In this document: positions 33,200 to 46,458 of the stretch, piece after piece
Numbering within the stretch: position 1 is the first letter of the stretch
Layout: each line of letters opens with the position of its first letter
NCBI RefSeq assembly: GCF_006494375.1
Contig: NZ_VHIZ01000056.1
Location: forward strand, 62,001-126,000
DNA: 64,000 bases
Origin: Pantoea anthophila
Lineage (GTDB): Bacteria > Pseudomonadota > Gammaproteobacteria > Enterobacterales > Enterobacteriaceae
Reading direction: 5' to 3'
Position numbers and translations under genes: made by a program
The notes under the pieces: generated by a model
Seen by the model: the letters and a program-made list of their open reading frames with translations, nothing else
The model's database searches: none
Told to the model about the DNA's origin: nothing

Positions 33200-34273
33200 T
33201 CAGAACTGATAGATCAGACCCACGGCCGTAATATCATCCGTGGCCAGATTAAGCGGGTTGTTGTCTTTCAACAGGTTGATGCGGTATTCGCCATAGACCG
33301 ACATATTCTTGTTGAAGTAGTAGGTCGCACCCACCGCGGTGTATTTGACAATGTCGGCGTCGCCGATATTCTCAATCTCTTTACCTTTCGATGAGACGTA
33401 ACCCACAGACGGACGGAAACCATTCAGGAACTGATACTGAGCAACGGCTTCAAAGTTCTGCGCCTTGTTTGCGAAACCGTTGGTGATCGGCGTGGCGTTC
33501 AGGGTTTCACCATACATCGCGGCCAGATAAACCTGGTTCGCATCATATTTCACTGAGGTCGCCCAGTGCTGCGCTTTTTCACCTTCACCGCGTGGGGCGG
33601 CGTTCTGCGCCGTTGTGCGATCCAGGCTGGCAAAGGCCCCGGCGAAGCTCAGGCCGAAATCGAAGTCATAAGAGGCAGAGAGGGCAAAGCCATCGCCGTT
33701 AGAACGACGTACGCCGTCGGTGTTAGCGCTGCGATCGTTTTTACCCTGATACTGCGCGGCAACGTTTAATCCCTGAACCAGGCCAAAGAAATCGCTGTTA
33801 CGCCAGGTCAGCACGCCGGTTGAGCGGCCAGAGAGGAAGGCGTCGGTGTAGCCGGAATCGCCGCCAAAGAAGGGCAGCATATCGGTGTAACTCAGCGCGT
33901 CATACACCAGGCCGTAGTTACGTCCATAATCCAGCGCACCGGCTTCGCCAAACTTCAGGCCAGCGTAACCCAGACGGGTACGGTTGCCGCTCTGCGCATC
34001 GCTGCCTTCTGAGTTGTGCAGGCTGTACTGATACTGCCAGAAACCGTAGCCGGTCAGCTGATCGGTAATCTTTGTTTCGCCTTTAAAACCCAGGCGGGAA
34101 TAAGAGGAGGTATCACCGTTGTTCTTATCGTCGTCAGAAAAGAGGTGCGACACGTTAATCTTGCCGACCAGATCCAGCTTATTTCCATCCTTGTTATAAA
34201 TTTCTGCGGCCTGCACTGAAGAGAGGCCGAGCAGTAACGGCATGACAGCCGCCAGTAAAGTGCGCTTCATCAT
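33200..34273 (-). CDS. OmpC/OmpF-family trimeric porin with altered eyelet loop
   Basis: 357 residues. The signal peptide is [22 protein letters not shown]. The mature protein begins [16 protein letters not shown], typical of enterobacterial general porins, continues through a 16-strand barrel pattern and ends in the terminal Phe of [10 protein letters not shown]. Constriction loop L3 reads [19 protein letters not shown], where OmpC/OmpF have LPEFGGD: the acidic eyelet Glu is replaced by Phe (residue 135 of the precursor). Pore charge and size should therefore differ from classical porins. The upstream minus strand has ATTTTGTTACTTTTATTG-like sequence near 34358-34382, a possible OmpR box. 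Confidence 0.92.
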   Translation of the reverse strand: MMKRTLLAAVMPLLLGLSSVQAAEIYNKDGNKLDLVGKINVSHLFSDDDKNNGDTSSYSRLGFKGETKITDQLTGYGFWQYQYSLHNSEGSDAQSGNRTRLGYAGLKFGEAGALDYGRNYGLVYDALSYTDMLPFFGGDSGYTDAFLSGRSTGVLTWRNSDFFGLVQGLNVAAQYQGKNDRSANTDGVRRSNGDGFALSASYDFDFGLSFAGAFASLDRTTAQNAAPRGEGEKAQHWATSVKYDANQVYLAAMYGETLNATPITNGFANKAQNFEAVAQYQFLNGFRPSVGYVSSKGKEIENIGDADIVKYTAVGATYYFNKNMSVYGEYRINLLKDNNPLNLATDDITAVGLIYQF

Positions 34274-35182
34274 CTATTCATTACCCTGTATTCATTAATT
34301 ATTATGCCCCGGCTGCGGGGTGAAAAGAAAATGACACAAAAAGTTAAAATCACAAAGCGCAATAAAAGTAACAAAATGTGATATGCATATTCAGTAAAGA
34401 AAAATGCGTGTCTGAAAGACGATTAAATTCTGGAGTAATAAGTATTTCTTCTGATGAATTTTACCGAATTTAATAAAAAAGTGATGATTATCAGTGGTTA
34501 ATTTTTAGGTGTAGCTTTTCTGCCCCTGGCGGTTTGTACGTTTTTAAATCATCAATCCCGCTGGTTAAATTATGGATAAAGCATTAATGCAAATAAGCGG
34601 TAAGGGTTTTATTCTAACCATTAGCCTGCGTAGCAATATCTGTTCATCTTTATTTCAAAGGTTATTCCGCTGCCAATCATCACGCCGGGAATAATGCAGA
34701 AGAAATCGTTTTCATTTTATTTATCCGCTTAAAAAATAATCAGGCCAGACGTCGGTCTGCCCGCTTAAATGAAAAGATTCTGTTAAATCCTGGCATGTCG
34801 TCATCCTCTCTCAATGAATATTCTGCGCCTCATCCTGCACCGTCGCGAGGCAGGCTGCGCTAAAACAGGGCACTCTTCGGGCCTTTTGCGGAGTGATTGT
34901 TTATCAGCGATCACAAAAGCGATATTTCATCCCGCGATTGCATAATTCCGCTATTTAAAACCCGGCTCTGCCGCTGCAATCAGACAATTATTCACTATAT
35001 ATGCAAAAAAAATGAATAACAGCGGCGTGTAACTTATTGATATTGCGTCAGGGTGACGATTTTATGCAGTTAATTCTCTGGCTGGCACGTTAACTGCACT
35101 CTACAGTAGGGCTGCATTACAACATCCCTTAACAATTTTAAAACAATAGCTTTACCCGACCGGGAAAGCAGGAGAATGGGTT
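34274..35182. promoter_or_regulatory. 909-bp AT-rich gap between the porin gene and the ast operon
   Basis: No protein-coding frame of note is present. The left part (34300-34400) holds the porin promoter with OmpR-like sequence. The right part holds the ast sigma-54 promoter (35083) and, about 265 bp before its start, a TGCAC-N7-AGGCA dyad (34836-34852) that could be a distant NtrC site. A TTATTCA / TGAATAA inverted repeat (about 34989-35019) contains ArgR half-sites. A short hairpin CAGAC-GTCG-GTCTG lies near 34747. The middle (34440-34740) is AT-rich and unexplained; it could hide a small RNA. Confidence 0.55.
35083..35098 (+). promoter_or_regulatory. Sigma-54 promoter of astCADBE
   Basis: TGGCAC (35083-35088), five bases, CTGCA (35094-35098) keeps the 12-bp GG/GC spacing and has one mismatch in the -12 box. 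The start is predicted near 35109, 74 bp before astC. The E. coli ast operon is likewise sigma-54 and NtrC dependent with ArgR. Confidence 0.85.
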
Positions 35183-36399
35183 ATGGCACTGCACGTTTCA
35201 CGTCACGATTTCGATCAATGGATGATGCCGGTTTATGCACCCGCGACATTTGTCCCGGTTCGCGCGGAGGGCTCAACCGTCTGGGATCAGAATGGCAAAG
35301 ACTACGTCGACTTCGCCGGTGGCATCGCCGTGAATGCGTTAGGGCATGCGCATCCGGCATTACAACAGGCGTTGCAGGAGCAGGCCGCCCGTTTATGGCA
35401 CACCGGCAATGGCTACACCAATGAGCCGATCCTGCGACTGGCGAAGCAGTTAATTGATGCCACCTTTGCTGACCGGGTCTTTTTCTGTAACTCCGGTGCG
35501 GAGGCCAACGAAGCGGCGCTGAAGCTGGCGCGCAAAGTGGCCCACGATCGGGTCGGCCCGCAGAAAAGTGGCATTGTGGCATTTAAGAATGCGTTTCATG
35601 GCCGCACGCTCTTTACCGTTACCGCCGGGGGACAGCCCGCTTACTCTCAGGATTTTGCGCCTCTGCCACCTGCCATCCAGCACGCCCCGTTTAATGACCT
35701 GGCGGCCGCGGCGGAACTCATCAATGACCAGACCTGCGCAGTGATTGTGGAACCCATCCAGGGGGAGGGTGGCGTGCTGCCTGCCGATCCGGCGTTCCTG
35801 CGCGGACTGCGCGAACTTTGCGACAGGCATCAGGCCGTGCTGATTTTTGATGAAGTGCAGAGCGGCGTGGGCCGCACCGGTTCGCTTTATGCCTATATGC
35901 ATTACGGCGTCACACCCGATGTCCTGACCAGCGCCAAAGCGCTCGGCGGTGGCTTCCCGATTGGGGCGATGCTGACGCGCAACGATCTGGCGAGCGTGAT
36001 GGGTGTCGGCACACACGGCACCACCTATGGCGGTAATCCGCTGGCGGGCGCGGTGGCCGGTAAAGTGATGGAACTGGTCAATCAGCCGGACTTTATGACG
36101 GGAGTGACAGAGCGTCACCAGTGGATCGTCTCGGCTCTGGCGGAGATCAATCAGCGTCTGCAGCTGTTTAAAGAGGTGCGCGGGCTGGGCCTGCTGATAG
36201 GTGCGGTGCTGAGCGATGCATATGCCGGCAAAGCCAAAGCGATTAACCTGGCTGCCGCTGAGATGGGCGTCATGGTGCTGATTGCGGGCGCGAACGTGGT
36301 GCGTTTTGCCCCGGCCCTGAACATCAGCGAGCAGGAGGTGAAGCTGGGTATGGCACGCTTTGCCGAGGCCTGTGAAAGCCTGGTACGAGGGTCCGCATC

Positions 36400-36403
<4 letters not shown>
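35183..36403 (+). CDS. astC: Succinylornithine/acetylornithine transaminase AstC
   Basis: 406 residues. A class-III PLP aminotransferase: [64 protein letters not shown], and the Schiff-base Lys in [15 protein letters not shown]. It converts succinylornithine to succinylglutamate semialdehyde in the arginine succinyltransferase pathway. It is the first gene of astCADBE, ends with a 4-bp overlap into astA, and is driven by the sigma-54 promoter upstream. Confidence 0.94.
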
Positions 36404-40222
<3,819 letters not shown>

Positions 40223-40272
40223 AGGCGATGGCGGCACGGGCTGCCATCTGCCTGAGGCGTAAAGGAGGAACG

Positions 40273-41268
40273 ATGCAGGACTTTTTGCAGCAGACGCTGT
40301 CCGGTGAGGCACCGCGAAAGCGCAGGGGTGAAACGGCACATCTTCGCTGGCAGTGGTTGTATCACGGCATCCTGCTGATGGAGCCGGTTGTGCCCGTTAA
40401 GCAGGCGCTGGTGCTCTCCGCCGGGATCCACGGCAATGAAACGGCCCCGGTGGAAATCATGAATCAGCTGGTCAATGCGCTGCTTCGCGGTGAAAAGCCG
40501 CTACAGCAGCGGATGCTGGTGATTCTGGGCAATCCCTCTGCGCTGCGTACCGGCAAACGCTATGTCCGTTATGATATTAACCGGCTGTTTGGCGGACGCT
40601 GGCAGCAGGTGGACGATGGCGATGAGGCGCGCCGCGTGCTGCGGCTGGAGCAGGCGCTGGAGAACTTCTGGCTGCTGGGCGAATGCGATGAGACGCGCTG
40701 GCATCTCGATATGCACACGGCGATTCGCGGCTCATACCATCCGCAGTTCGGCGTCATGCCGCAAAACGATCGTCCCTGGCCTCCCGCGTTTCTCGACTGG
40801 CTGGCGGCTGCCGGTCTGGAGGCGCTGGTCTTTCATCGCGCGCCGGGCGGAACCTTTACCCATTTCAGCTGTGAACATTTCGGTGCGGCCAGCTGCACCC
40901 TGGAGCTGGGGAAGGCGCTGCCGTTTGGCGAAAACGACCTGAGCCAGTTCAGTGCGGCACAGCAGGCGCTGGCGGCGCTGCTGTTTGGTGACCCCATGCC
41001 CGCCACCCGCGTGAAGCCGCGCCACTATCGGGTTGCGCAGCAGATCACCCGGCTGAGTGAGCACTTCAGGCTGCATATGACGCCGGAGACGCTGAACTTT
41101 ACCGCCTTTCCTCAGGGCACGCTGCTGGCCGAGGATGGGGATACCCGCTACTACGTGCAGCAGGCACGGGAATATGTGCTTTTCCCGAATCCCGGCGTTG
41201 CTGCCGGACTGCGTGCCGGCCTGATGCTGATTGAAGAGGGCGAACAGACCCAGGCGCTGCCTCTCTGA
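40273..41268 (+). CDS. astE: Succinylglutamate desuccinylase AstE
   Basis: 331 residues. The zinc carboxypeptidase-like AstE/AspA fold shows SAGIHGNETAPVEIM (Zn His and Glu), the NPSALRTGKRYVRYDINRLFGG substrate segment, DMHTAIRGS (third Zn His), and the catalytic Glu in TLELGKALPFG. It releases succinate and glutamate at the end of the pathway. I chose ATG 40273 because AAAGGAGG lies just before it; a GTG at 40219 overlapping the astB stop is in frame but would add 18 unconserved residues. Confidence 0.94.
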   Translation: MQDFLQQTLSGEAPRKRRGETAHLRWQWLYHGILLMEPVVPVKQALVLSAGIHGNETAPVEIMNQLVNALLRGEKPLQQRMLVILGNPSALRTGKRYVRYDINRLFGGRWQQVDDGDEARRVLRLEQALENFWLLGECDETRWHLDMHTAIRGSYHPQFGVMPQNDRPWPPAFLDWLAAAGLEALVFHRAPGGTFTHFSCEHFGAASCTLELGKALPFGENDLSQFSAAQQALAALLFGDPMPATRVKPRHYRVAQQITRLSEHFRLHMTPETLNFTAFPQGTLLAEDGDTRYYVQQAREYVLFPNPGVAAGLRAGLMLIEEGEQTQALPL

Positions 41269-41308
41269 CGGGGGCAGCTGACGGGTTACAGCAATCCGCG
41301 CTAAAAAT

Positions 41309-41347
41309 CGGCAGGAAAGCGGGAGATCCTCTTCCGCTTTCCTGCCG
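41309..41347 (-). terminator. Strong hairpin after astE with its T-run on the minus strand
   Basis: Arms 41309-41322 and 41334-41347 pair perfectly over 14 bp. A run of five T's follows only when read on the minus strand (41304-41308). As an intrinsic terminator it would stop minus-strand transcription heading into the ast operon. On the plus strand it would be a stable 3' hairpin for ast mRNA without a U-tract. Confidence 0.65.
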
Positions 41348-41575
41348 AAACCCTTACACTCCTCCACGATTTCTGCGAAATTCGCTGTAAATTCATAAAG
41401 TTTTTCAATTCCTCACGCCTTTCTTCTCATTCTCTTCATGATTGCCGGATTTTTGTCTTTTATGCTTTCACGGCTTTACTCAGGCTCTGAGTAGTTGACG
41501 TTCAGCGTCGTATTCTTGTTTCCGAAGACGCGACAGAGTGCTGTCGTCATTATCATGAATCATAAGGACACTATT
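41348..41575. promoter_or_regulatory. spy upstream region with a candidate CpxR box
   Basis: With the preceding hairpin this makes a 307-bp gap without a gene. GTAAA at 41387-41391 followed by TTCAT and AAAG resembles a CpxR GTAAA-N5-GTAAA box. In E. coli spy is controlled by CpxR and BaeR. AT-rich promoter-like sequence runs from 41400 to 41480. Confidence 0.4.
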
Positions 41576-42070
41576 ATGCGCAAACTGACTTCCCTGTTAC
41601 TGGCTTCTTCGCTGGCGTTTGGTGCAGCCAGCGCCGTCCATGCCGCCGCGGATTCCCTGACGCCTCCGCCAGCCGGCAGCGAAAAAGCGATGCATAAGCC
41701 GCCAATGCGCCACGGCATGGAGATGATGTTCCATGGTCTGAATCTGACCGACGCGCAGAAAACCCAGATGCGCGACATCATGAAAGAGAGCCACAAAGAT
41801 ATGCAGCGTCCGTCACAGGATGATCGCCGTGCGATGCACGACATCATCGCGGCTGACAGCTTCGATAAGAGCAAAGCCGAAGCGCAGGCAGAGAAGATGT
41901 CTGCTAACGGTAAAGAGCATGCGCTGAAGATGCTGGAAACCCAGAACAAGCTCTATAACGTGCTGACGCCGGCGCAGAAGAAACAGTACAACGCCAACTT
42001 TGAGCAGCGCCTGACCGAAAAAGGCCCGCGCGAAGGCAACATGGCGCCACCGGCACCACCGGCTGAATAA
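41576..42070 (+). CDS. spy: ATP-independent periplasmic chaperone Spy
   Basis: 164 residues, close to E. coli Spy (161). A signal peptide (MRKLTSLLLASSLAFGAASAVHA) precedes the helical cradle with both LTxxQ motifs: LNLTDAQKTQMRDIM and VLTPAQKKQYNANFEQRLTEK; RRAMHDIIAADSFDKSKAEAQ is strongly conserved. The protein binds unfolded periplasmic proteins under envelope stress. The start at 41576 follows AAGGA; an upstream in-frame extension is not supported. The gene lies downstream of the ast operon, as in E. coli, although E. coli ves is absent between spy and cho. Confidence 0.95.
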   Translation: MRKLTSLLLASSLAFGAASAVHAAADSLTPPPAGSEKAMHKPPMRHGMEMMFHGLNLTDAQKTQMRDIMKESHKDMQRPSQDDRRAMHDIIAADSFDKSKAEAQAEKMSANGKEHALKMLETQNKLYNVLTPAQKKQYNANFEQRLTEKGPREGNMAPPAPPAE

Positions 42071-42094
42071 TCTGAGCTAAGCGGTACTTCTGAG

Positions 42095-42145
42095 ACCGCC
42101 GGTGCTGTCCACTGCAGGTAAGTGGACAGCACCGGCGGTTTTTTT
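42095..42145 (+). terminator. Intrinsic terminator of spy
   Basis: A perfect 19-bp stem (42095-42113 with 42121-42139, 7-nt loop) runs into seven T's. It is exceptionally long and abuts the 3' end of the convergent cho gene. Confidence 0.93.
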
Positions 42146-43016
42146 ATAGTGGCAGGATAGGGTAGTCACCCGAGAGGATAGGACGGCAGAGGATTTTGTA
42201 GCCGTCGTGATCGAATCCCCCTTTGGGCCGCTGCAGTTTTTTTGCCTCTTCCATGCTGCTGACCGACCCCAGATAGAACCAGTGGTCGATGACGTGGATC
42301 TGCGTCATCTGTTTGCCTTCTTCCACCAGCCCCACGGCACCCTGCCACGGCCAGCAGAAGACCCGCACGTTCTCCAGCGCTTCCAGCAGCCGATCCTGGT
42401 GATCGCTGACCGGCTCTTTACCGCAGCAGGCCCCGGCGCAGCGGCGCAGTGCCGAACGGAAGCAGCCCCGCTGCGGACTCAGGGCTTCCAGACCCAGCAA
42501 ACCGTGACAGAGCTGATACTCATCGGCGAGTTGCTTGAGCCGTTCCAGCGCAGCAAACCGGCTGCGATAAAGCCCGAAGAGATTAGGTGACTGGCTGAAA
42601 TCGAGATCCTTTGCGTAGACCACTTCGGGTTTGCCGTGGGTGATCTGCAATGAACAGAGCTGCCGGTTTTTGCGCAGGCGTTTATTAAACAGCGGCTGCT
42701 GGGTTTTGATCATCTGTGCTTCCAGCAGCAGCGCGCCGAGATCGCCCGCGGTGGGGATCCAGCTGACGCGTCGCGACTGACGCAGCATCTTCGCCTCGTC
42801 AGGGGTGCGAAAATGGGACATCACCCGCGAGCGCAGATTCACGCTTTTGCCGATATAGAGCGGCAGCGACTCACTCTCGCCGTGGAAGGTGTAGACGCCA
42901 GGGTGATTCGGCAGGCCTTCCAGCCACTCACGCAGGTGTTCGGGATATTGATATAGCGCATTCGCGTCGGGTTCGAGGCGATGCGAGGCAGCACGTCTGA
43001 CCAAAGTGGACTCCAT
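42144..43016 (-). CDS. cho: Excinuclease Cho (UvrC homologue)
   Basis: 290 residues. An N-terminal GIY-YIG-type nuclease is seen (GVYTFHGESESLPLYIGKSVNLRSRVMSHF, then EAQMIKTQQPLFNKRLRKNRQL). The C-terminal half carries CCGK-type and Cys-rich features shared with the UvrC middle region (CFRSALRRCAGACCGKE). Cho makes the 3' incision in nucleotide excision repair, often on lesions that UvrC handles poorly. A LexA-like box sits directly before the start codon, consistent with SOS induction as in E. coli. Confidence 0.93.
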   Translation of the reverse strand: MESTLVRRAASHRLEPDANALYQYPEHLREWLEGLPNHPGVYTFHGESESLPLYIGKSVNLRSRVMSHFRTPDEAKMLRQSRRVSWIPTAGDLGALLLEAQMIKTQQPLFNKRLRKNRQLCSLQITHGKPEVVYAKDLDFSQSPNLFGLYRSRFAALERLKQLADEYQLCHGLLGLEALSPQRGCFRSALRRCAGACCGKEPVSDHQDRLLEALENVRVFCWPWQGAVGLVEEGKQMTQIHVIDHWFYLGSVSSMEEAKKLQRPKGGFDHDGYKILCRPILSGDYPILPL

Positions 43017-43019
43017 TTA

Positions 43020-43035
43020 CTGGTTGTCCATACAG
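43020..43035. promoter_or_regulatory. LexA (SOS) box of cho
   Basis: On the minus strand CTGT-N8-CCAG, one mismatch from CTGT-N8-ACAG, flanked by TG and TA. It lies 3 bp before the cho start codon. Confidence 0.72.
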
Positions 43036-43071
43036 CATAACAAACCGGTGAAATGATCGCCAGCCGTCTGA

Positions 43072-43956
43072 TCAGCGCGGCCGTGTCGCCAGCCAGCAGA
43101 TGAGGGAGCCCAGGGTGATCATCGCCACGCCCTGCCAGAAGGCGAGCGGTGGCGTCAGGCCGAGCCACAGCGATCCCAGCAGGGCCGACAGCACTGGCGT
43201 AAAGTAGGAGGCCGTCGCCAGCAGCGTCAGGTTTCCCTGCTGAATGCCGTGATTCCAGGCGGAGTAGGCGATGGCGGTGGAGAGTCCGACAAACAGGACT
43301 TCCAGCAGCGGCAGCGGCGCGAAGGTCAGCGGCGTCGGGCTGACGGCAAATTTCAGCCACAGCGCCAGCGCGGTCAGGATAAAAAAGAGCGTGACGCCGT
43401 TGGCACCGCGCGCATAGCGACGGGTGACATTGTTATAAAGCGCCCAGGTCAGGGCGGCCAGAAAGGCAAGAGCATAGGCGACGGGATTGCGCAGCATGTT
43501 CTGCCACAGCAGCGCCGGCGCGCCACTGCCGCTGCCTTTCATCACCCAGACGATACCCAGCAGCGACAGCAGCAGGCCGGGCCACAGCCAGACGCGGAAA
43601 CGCTGCTGATTAAACGGGATCGCCAGCACGATCGTCAGGCAGGGCCAGAGATAGTTGATCATCCCCAGCTCCAGCGACTGACGGCGATCGCTCGCCAGTC
43701 CGATAGCCAGCGCCAGCGCCATCTCATAGCCGACAAAGAGCGCGCCGCCGATCCAGAGATAGATCGCAGGCATCGCCCCTGGCCTGGGCAGACCCCGGGT
43801 CAGGCAGAGCAGACAGGCGGTGGTGGTGTAGATCAGCGCCGCGCCGCCGGTGGCACCAAAGGCCTCGCTGACACTGCGCAGCAGGCCGACAGTGGTGCTC
43901 CAGAGCAGAATGGCGATAAGCCCGATCAGGGTGGCGCGTGAAACGGTGGCAGGCAT
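43072..43956 (-). CDS. yddG: Aromatic amino acid/paraquat exporter YddG (DMT superfamily)
   Basis: 294 residues with ten predicted membrane helices (two EamA repeats). The opening ATLIGLIAILLWSTTVGLLRSVSE and the segments GMINYLWPCLTIVLAIPFN, NNVTRRYARGANGVTLFFILT and SYFTPVLSALLGSLW closely follow E. coli YddG, which exports aromatic amino acids and metabolites. In E. coli yddG lies elsewhere, so its place between cho and nadE is a rearrangement. The gene ends 55 bp before the cho start on the same strand. Confidence 0.9.
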   Translation of the reverse strand: MPATVSRATLIGLIAILLWSTTVGLLRSVSEAFGATGGAALIYTTTACLLCLTRGLPRPGAMPAIYLWIGGALFVGYEMALALAIGLASDRRQSLELGMINYLWPCLTIVLAIPFNQQRFRVWLWPGLLLSLLGIVWVMKGSGSGAPALLWQNMLRNPVAYALAFLAALTWALYNNVTRRYARGANGVTLFFILTALALWLKFAVSPTPLTFAPLPLLEVLFVGLSTAIAYSAWNHGIQQGNLTLLATASYFTPVLSALLGSLWLGLTPPLAFWQGVAMITLGSLICWLATRPR

Positions 43957-43984
43957 GCAGCGATCAACAGCGTGAGTGAAAGGA

Positions 43985-44010
43985 GCCTCCCTTGCCCGTG
44001 CAAAGGAGGC
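43985..44010 (-). terminator. Probable terminator hairpin of nadE
   Basis: An 11-bp stem with one mismatch (GCCTCC..TTGC arms around CCGT) lies 7 bp after the nadE stop. On the minus strand it is followed by a pyrimidine-rich TCCTTTC tract, so it may be a weak intrinsic terminator before yddG. Confidence 0.55.
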
Positions 44011-44016
44011 GCAGGA

Positions 44017-44841
44017 TTACTTCCAGAAATCGTCGAAAACCGTGATCGGCGGACGACGTTTGTGCTCGGTTTTGAGATACCAGCCTTCAATAATTTTCGC
44101 GCTGTCAGGATGGATACTTTTTCCTTCCAGATAGTCATCAATCATCTCGTAGGTGACACCCAGCGCCACTTCATCCTGCAGGCCCGGACGGTCATCTTCC
44201 AGGTCGGCGGTCGGCTTCTTCAGATAGAGGTGCTCCGGACAGCCAAGATGTTTCAGCAGCTGCTTGCCCTGACGCTTGTTAAGGCGGAACAGCGGGTTAA
44301 TGTCGGTGCCGCCGTCACCATATTTGGTGAAGAAGCCGGTCACCGCTTCCGCGGCGTGATCGGTACCGACAACCACGCCTTTGGTCATACCGGCGATGCT
44401 GTACTGCGCCTTCATGCGCTCACGCGCTTTTTCATTGCCGCGGATAAAATCGGACAGGGTAATCCCGGCCTCTTTCAGCGCGCGCTCGCTGGCCAGGACC
44501 GACTCTTTGATGTTAACCACCAGTGAGCGGTCAGGCTGAATAAAGGCCAGCGCGTCCTGGCAATCCTGCTCATCCGCCTGTACCCCATAGGGAAGACGCA
44601 CGGCAATAAAGGTGTAGTCGTTATCGCCGGTCTCTTCACGCAGTTCCGTAATGGCCCGCTGCGACAGCGCGCCCGCCAGGGTAGAGTCCTGGCCGCCGCT
44701 GATCCCCAGCACCAGCGTTTTCAGTCCGCTGTGGCGTTTCAGGTAGGCTTTGAGAAAATCGACGCTGACCCGCACTTCCTGGTCGGCGTCGATAGTGGGC
44801 TTCACACCCAGGGCTTCAATAATTTCCTGCTGCAGTGACAT
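44017..44841 (-). CDS. nadE: NH3-dependent NAD+ synthetase NadE
   Basis: 274 residues, as in E. coli. The N-type PP-loop ATP pyrophosphatase motif is [14 protein letters not shown]; other conserved parts are KEGVL-equivalent [52 protein letters not shown] and the C-terminal [10 protein letters not shown]. The enzyme amidates nicotinate adenine dinucleotide to NAD using ammonia. It is a single gene with a GGAG-type Shine-Dalgarno. Order cho-(yddG)-nadE resembles E. coli cho-nadE. Confidence 0.95.
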   Translation of the reverse strand: MSLQQEIIEALGVKPTIDADQEVRVSVDFLKAYLKRHSGLKTLVLGISGGQDSTLAGALSQRAITELREETGDNDYTFIAVRLPYGVQADEQDCQDALAFIQPDRSLVVNIKESVLASERALKEAGITLSDFIRGNEKARERMKAQYSIAGMTKGVVVGTDHAAEAVTGFFTKYGDGGTDINPLFRLNKRQGKQLLKHLGCPEHLYLKKPTADLEDDRPGLQDEVALGVTYEMIDDYLEGKSIHPDSAKIIEGWYLKTEHKRRPPITVFDDFWK

Positions 44842-44959
44842 GAACTTCTCCTCAGGTCAGTGGCCTGTCGGCTCGATGCGAACGTGTTATTAAAGCTAAC
44901 GTGCCTTCACGAAAACAACAAGCCAAAGCGCTAACTGATTCGCGCTAACCATTGCGAAA

Positions 44960-46162
44960 TCAGTGAGTTTTTAGCTGAGGCTCGGGTTTTTTCGCCAGCA
45001 CGGTAAACATTAAAATAGCCAGCATAAAGCAGCCGAAGATCGTGCCGCACATGCTCAGCACCGAGGTACCGCCGATGCCGGTGATGGGCACGGTAATCGC
45101 CCCCAGCGTGAACATGGTGACACCAATCACCGCAGAGGCGCTGCCAGCGCGATGGCCCTGACTCTGCATCGCCAGTGAGGAGGCGGTCGTGGCAATCACC
45201 CCATTGCTGGCGATGGTAAAGAACAGCGCGACCAGCAGCAGCGCCAGCGGGGCCTGAAACAGGGCGCAGAGCAGCAACAGGCTGGAGGCGACAAAGGCCA
45301 GCGTCAGGCCGCCTTTCAGCACCCGATATTCGCCCCACAACGGGCAGAGGCGGGCGCTGGTCTGGGAGGCGATCACCAGACCGATGCCGTTGGCCGCAAA
45401 GCAGAAGCTGAACGCCTGCGGCGACAGACCGTAGAGCTGCTGCAGCACGAACGGAGAGGCGCCGATGTAGGCGAACATGCCCGACATCATAAAGCCCTGG
45501 GTCAGGCAGAAGCCCATGAAAGGACGATGGGTCACCACCTGGCCGAGCGCGGCGTAAGCGGAGAAGATCGATCCTTTGCTGCGGCGGGCTTCCGGCAGCG
45601 TCTCATGCAGCTTCCAGCGCGCCAGCAGTATCAGCAGAATGGCAATGCCGCCCAGCACCATAAAAATGCCGCGCCAGTCGACGATCGTCATCAGCACGCC
45701 GCCCAGCACCGGTGCGCCGATAGGGGCCAGGCCATTGACCAGCATCAGCAGGGCAAAGAAGCGCGTCAGTTCATGACCACTGTACATATCGCGCGCTATC
45801 GCCCGTGACAGCACTGCGCCACCGGCCCCGGCTAAGCCTTCGAACAGGCGCGCCACCAGCAGCTGGTGGATATCCTGCGCCAGTGCGCAGCCCAGCGAGG
45901 CGATAAACAACAGCACCAGTGACAGGGTCAGCGGACGCAGACGGCCGAACTTGTCACTCATCGGGCCAAACAGCAGCTGGCCAACTCCCAGCCCCAGCAG
46001 GCCGGCGGTCAGACTCAGCTGAGCCGTGGCGGTTTCGGTGTTGAGGTCCCGCGCCATCTGAGGCAGAGCGGGCAGATAGAGATCGATACAGAGCGGGCCC
46101 AGTGCGGCCAGCAGGCCCAGCGTGATGGCATAAACCAGGCGGTTGGAGTGTGCAGGAGTCAT
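44960..46162 (-). CDS. Bcr/CflA-family MFS drug exporter
   Basis: 400 residues with twelve membrane helices. The Bcr/CflA (DHA1) pattern is clear: PLCIDLYLPALPQMARDLNTETATAQLSLT, the MFS motif GQLLFGPMSDKFGRLRPL, RLFEGLAGAGGAVLSRAIARDM and NGLAPIGAPVLGGVL. It probably exports drugs or metabolites by proton antiport. It sits between nadE and osmE, adjacent genes in E. coli, so it is an insertion relative to that order. It diverges from osmE across ~296 bp with no gene. Confidence 0.9.
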   Translation of the reverse strand: MTPAHSNRLVYAITLGLLAALGPLCIDLYLPALPQMARDLNTETATAQLSLTAGLLGLGVGQLLFGPMSDKFGRLRPLTLSLVLLFIASLGCALAQDIHQLLVARLFEGLAGAGGAVLSRAIARDMYSGHELTRFFALLMLVNGLAPIGAPVLGGVLMTIVDWRGIFMVLGGIAILLILLARWKLHETLPEARRSKGSIFSAYAALGQVVTHRPFMGFCLTQGFMMSGMFAYIGASPFVLQQLYGLSPQAFSFCFAANGIGLVIASQTSARLCPLWGEYRVLKGGLTLAFVASSLLLLCALFQAPLALLLVALFFTIASNGVIATTASSLAMQSQGHRAGSASAVIGVTMFTLGAITVPITGIGGTSVLSMCGTIFGCFMLAILMFTVLAKKPEPQLKTH

Positions 46163-46458
46163 TATTCCTCGGGGTCGTCAGCGATGGGGTGAAGAGAAAG
46201 CGGGCCAGCCTGCGCCAGAGAGCGTCCGGCAGTGCGGCGGGCACCCTGATCGGCATCCGCGCAGGACAGCGTCACGGAAACGGCGCAAAATCAGAGGGTT
46301 CGGATGACGGGGAGTATACGTCTCTGTTGACAGCAAAACAGCCTTCTTTACGGAATCCTGACATTCCGTCTGCCACAAAAAGGCCGCCATAAACTTGATA
46401 AACCTGCATTTATGTTCCAGGCTTGATGCCACATGGACAATAAATGAGGAACAACAAG

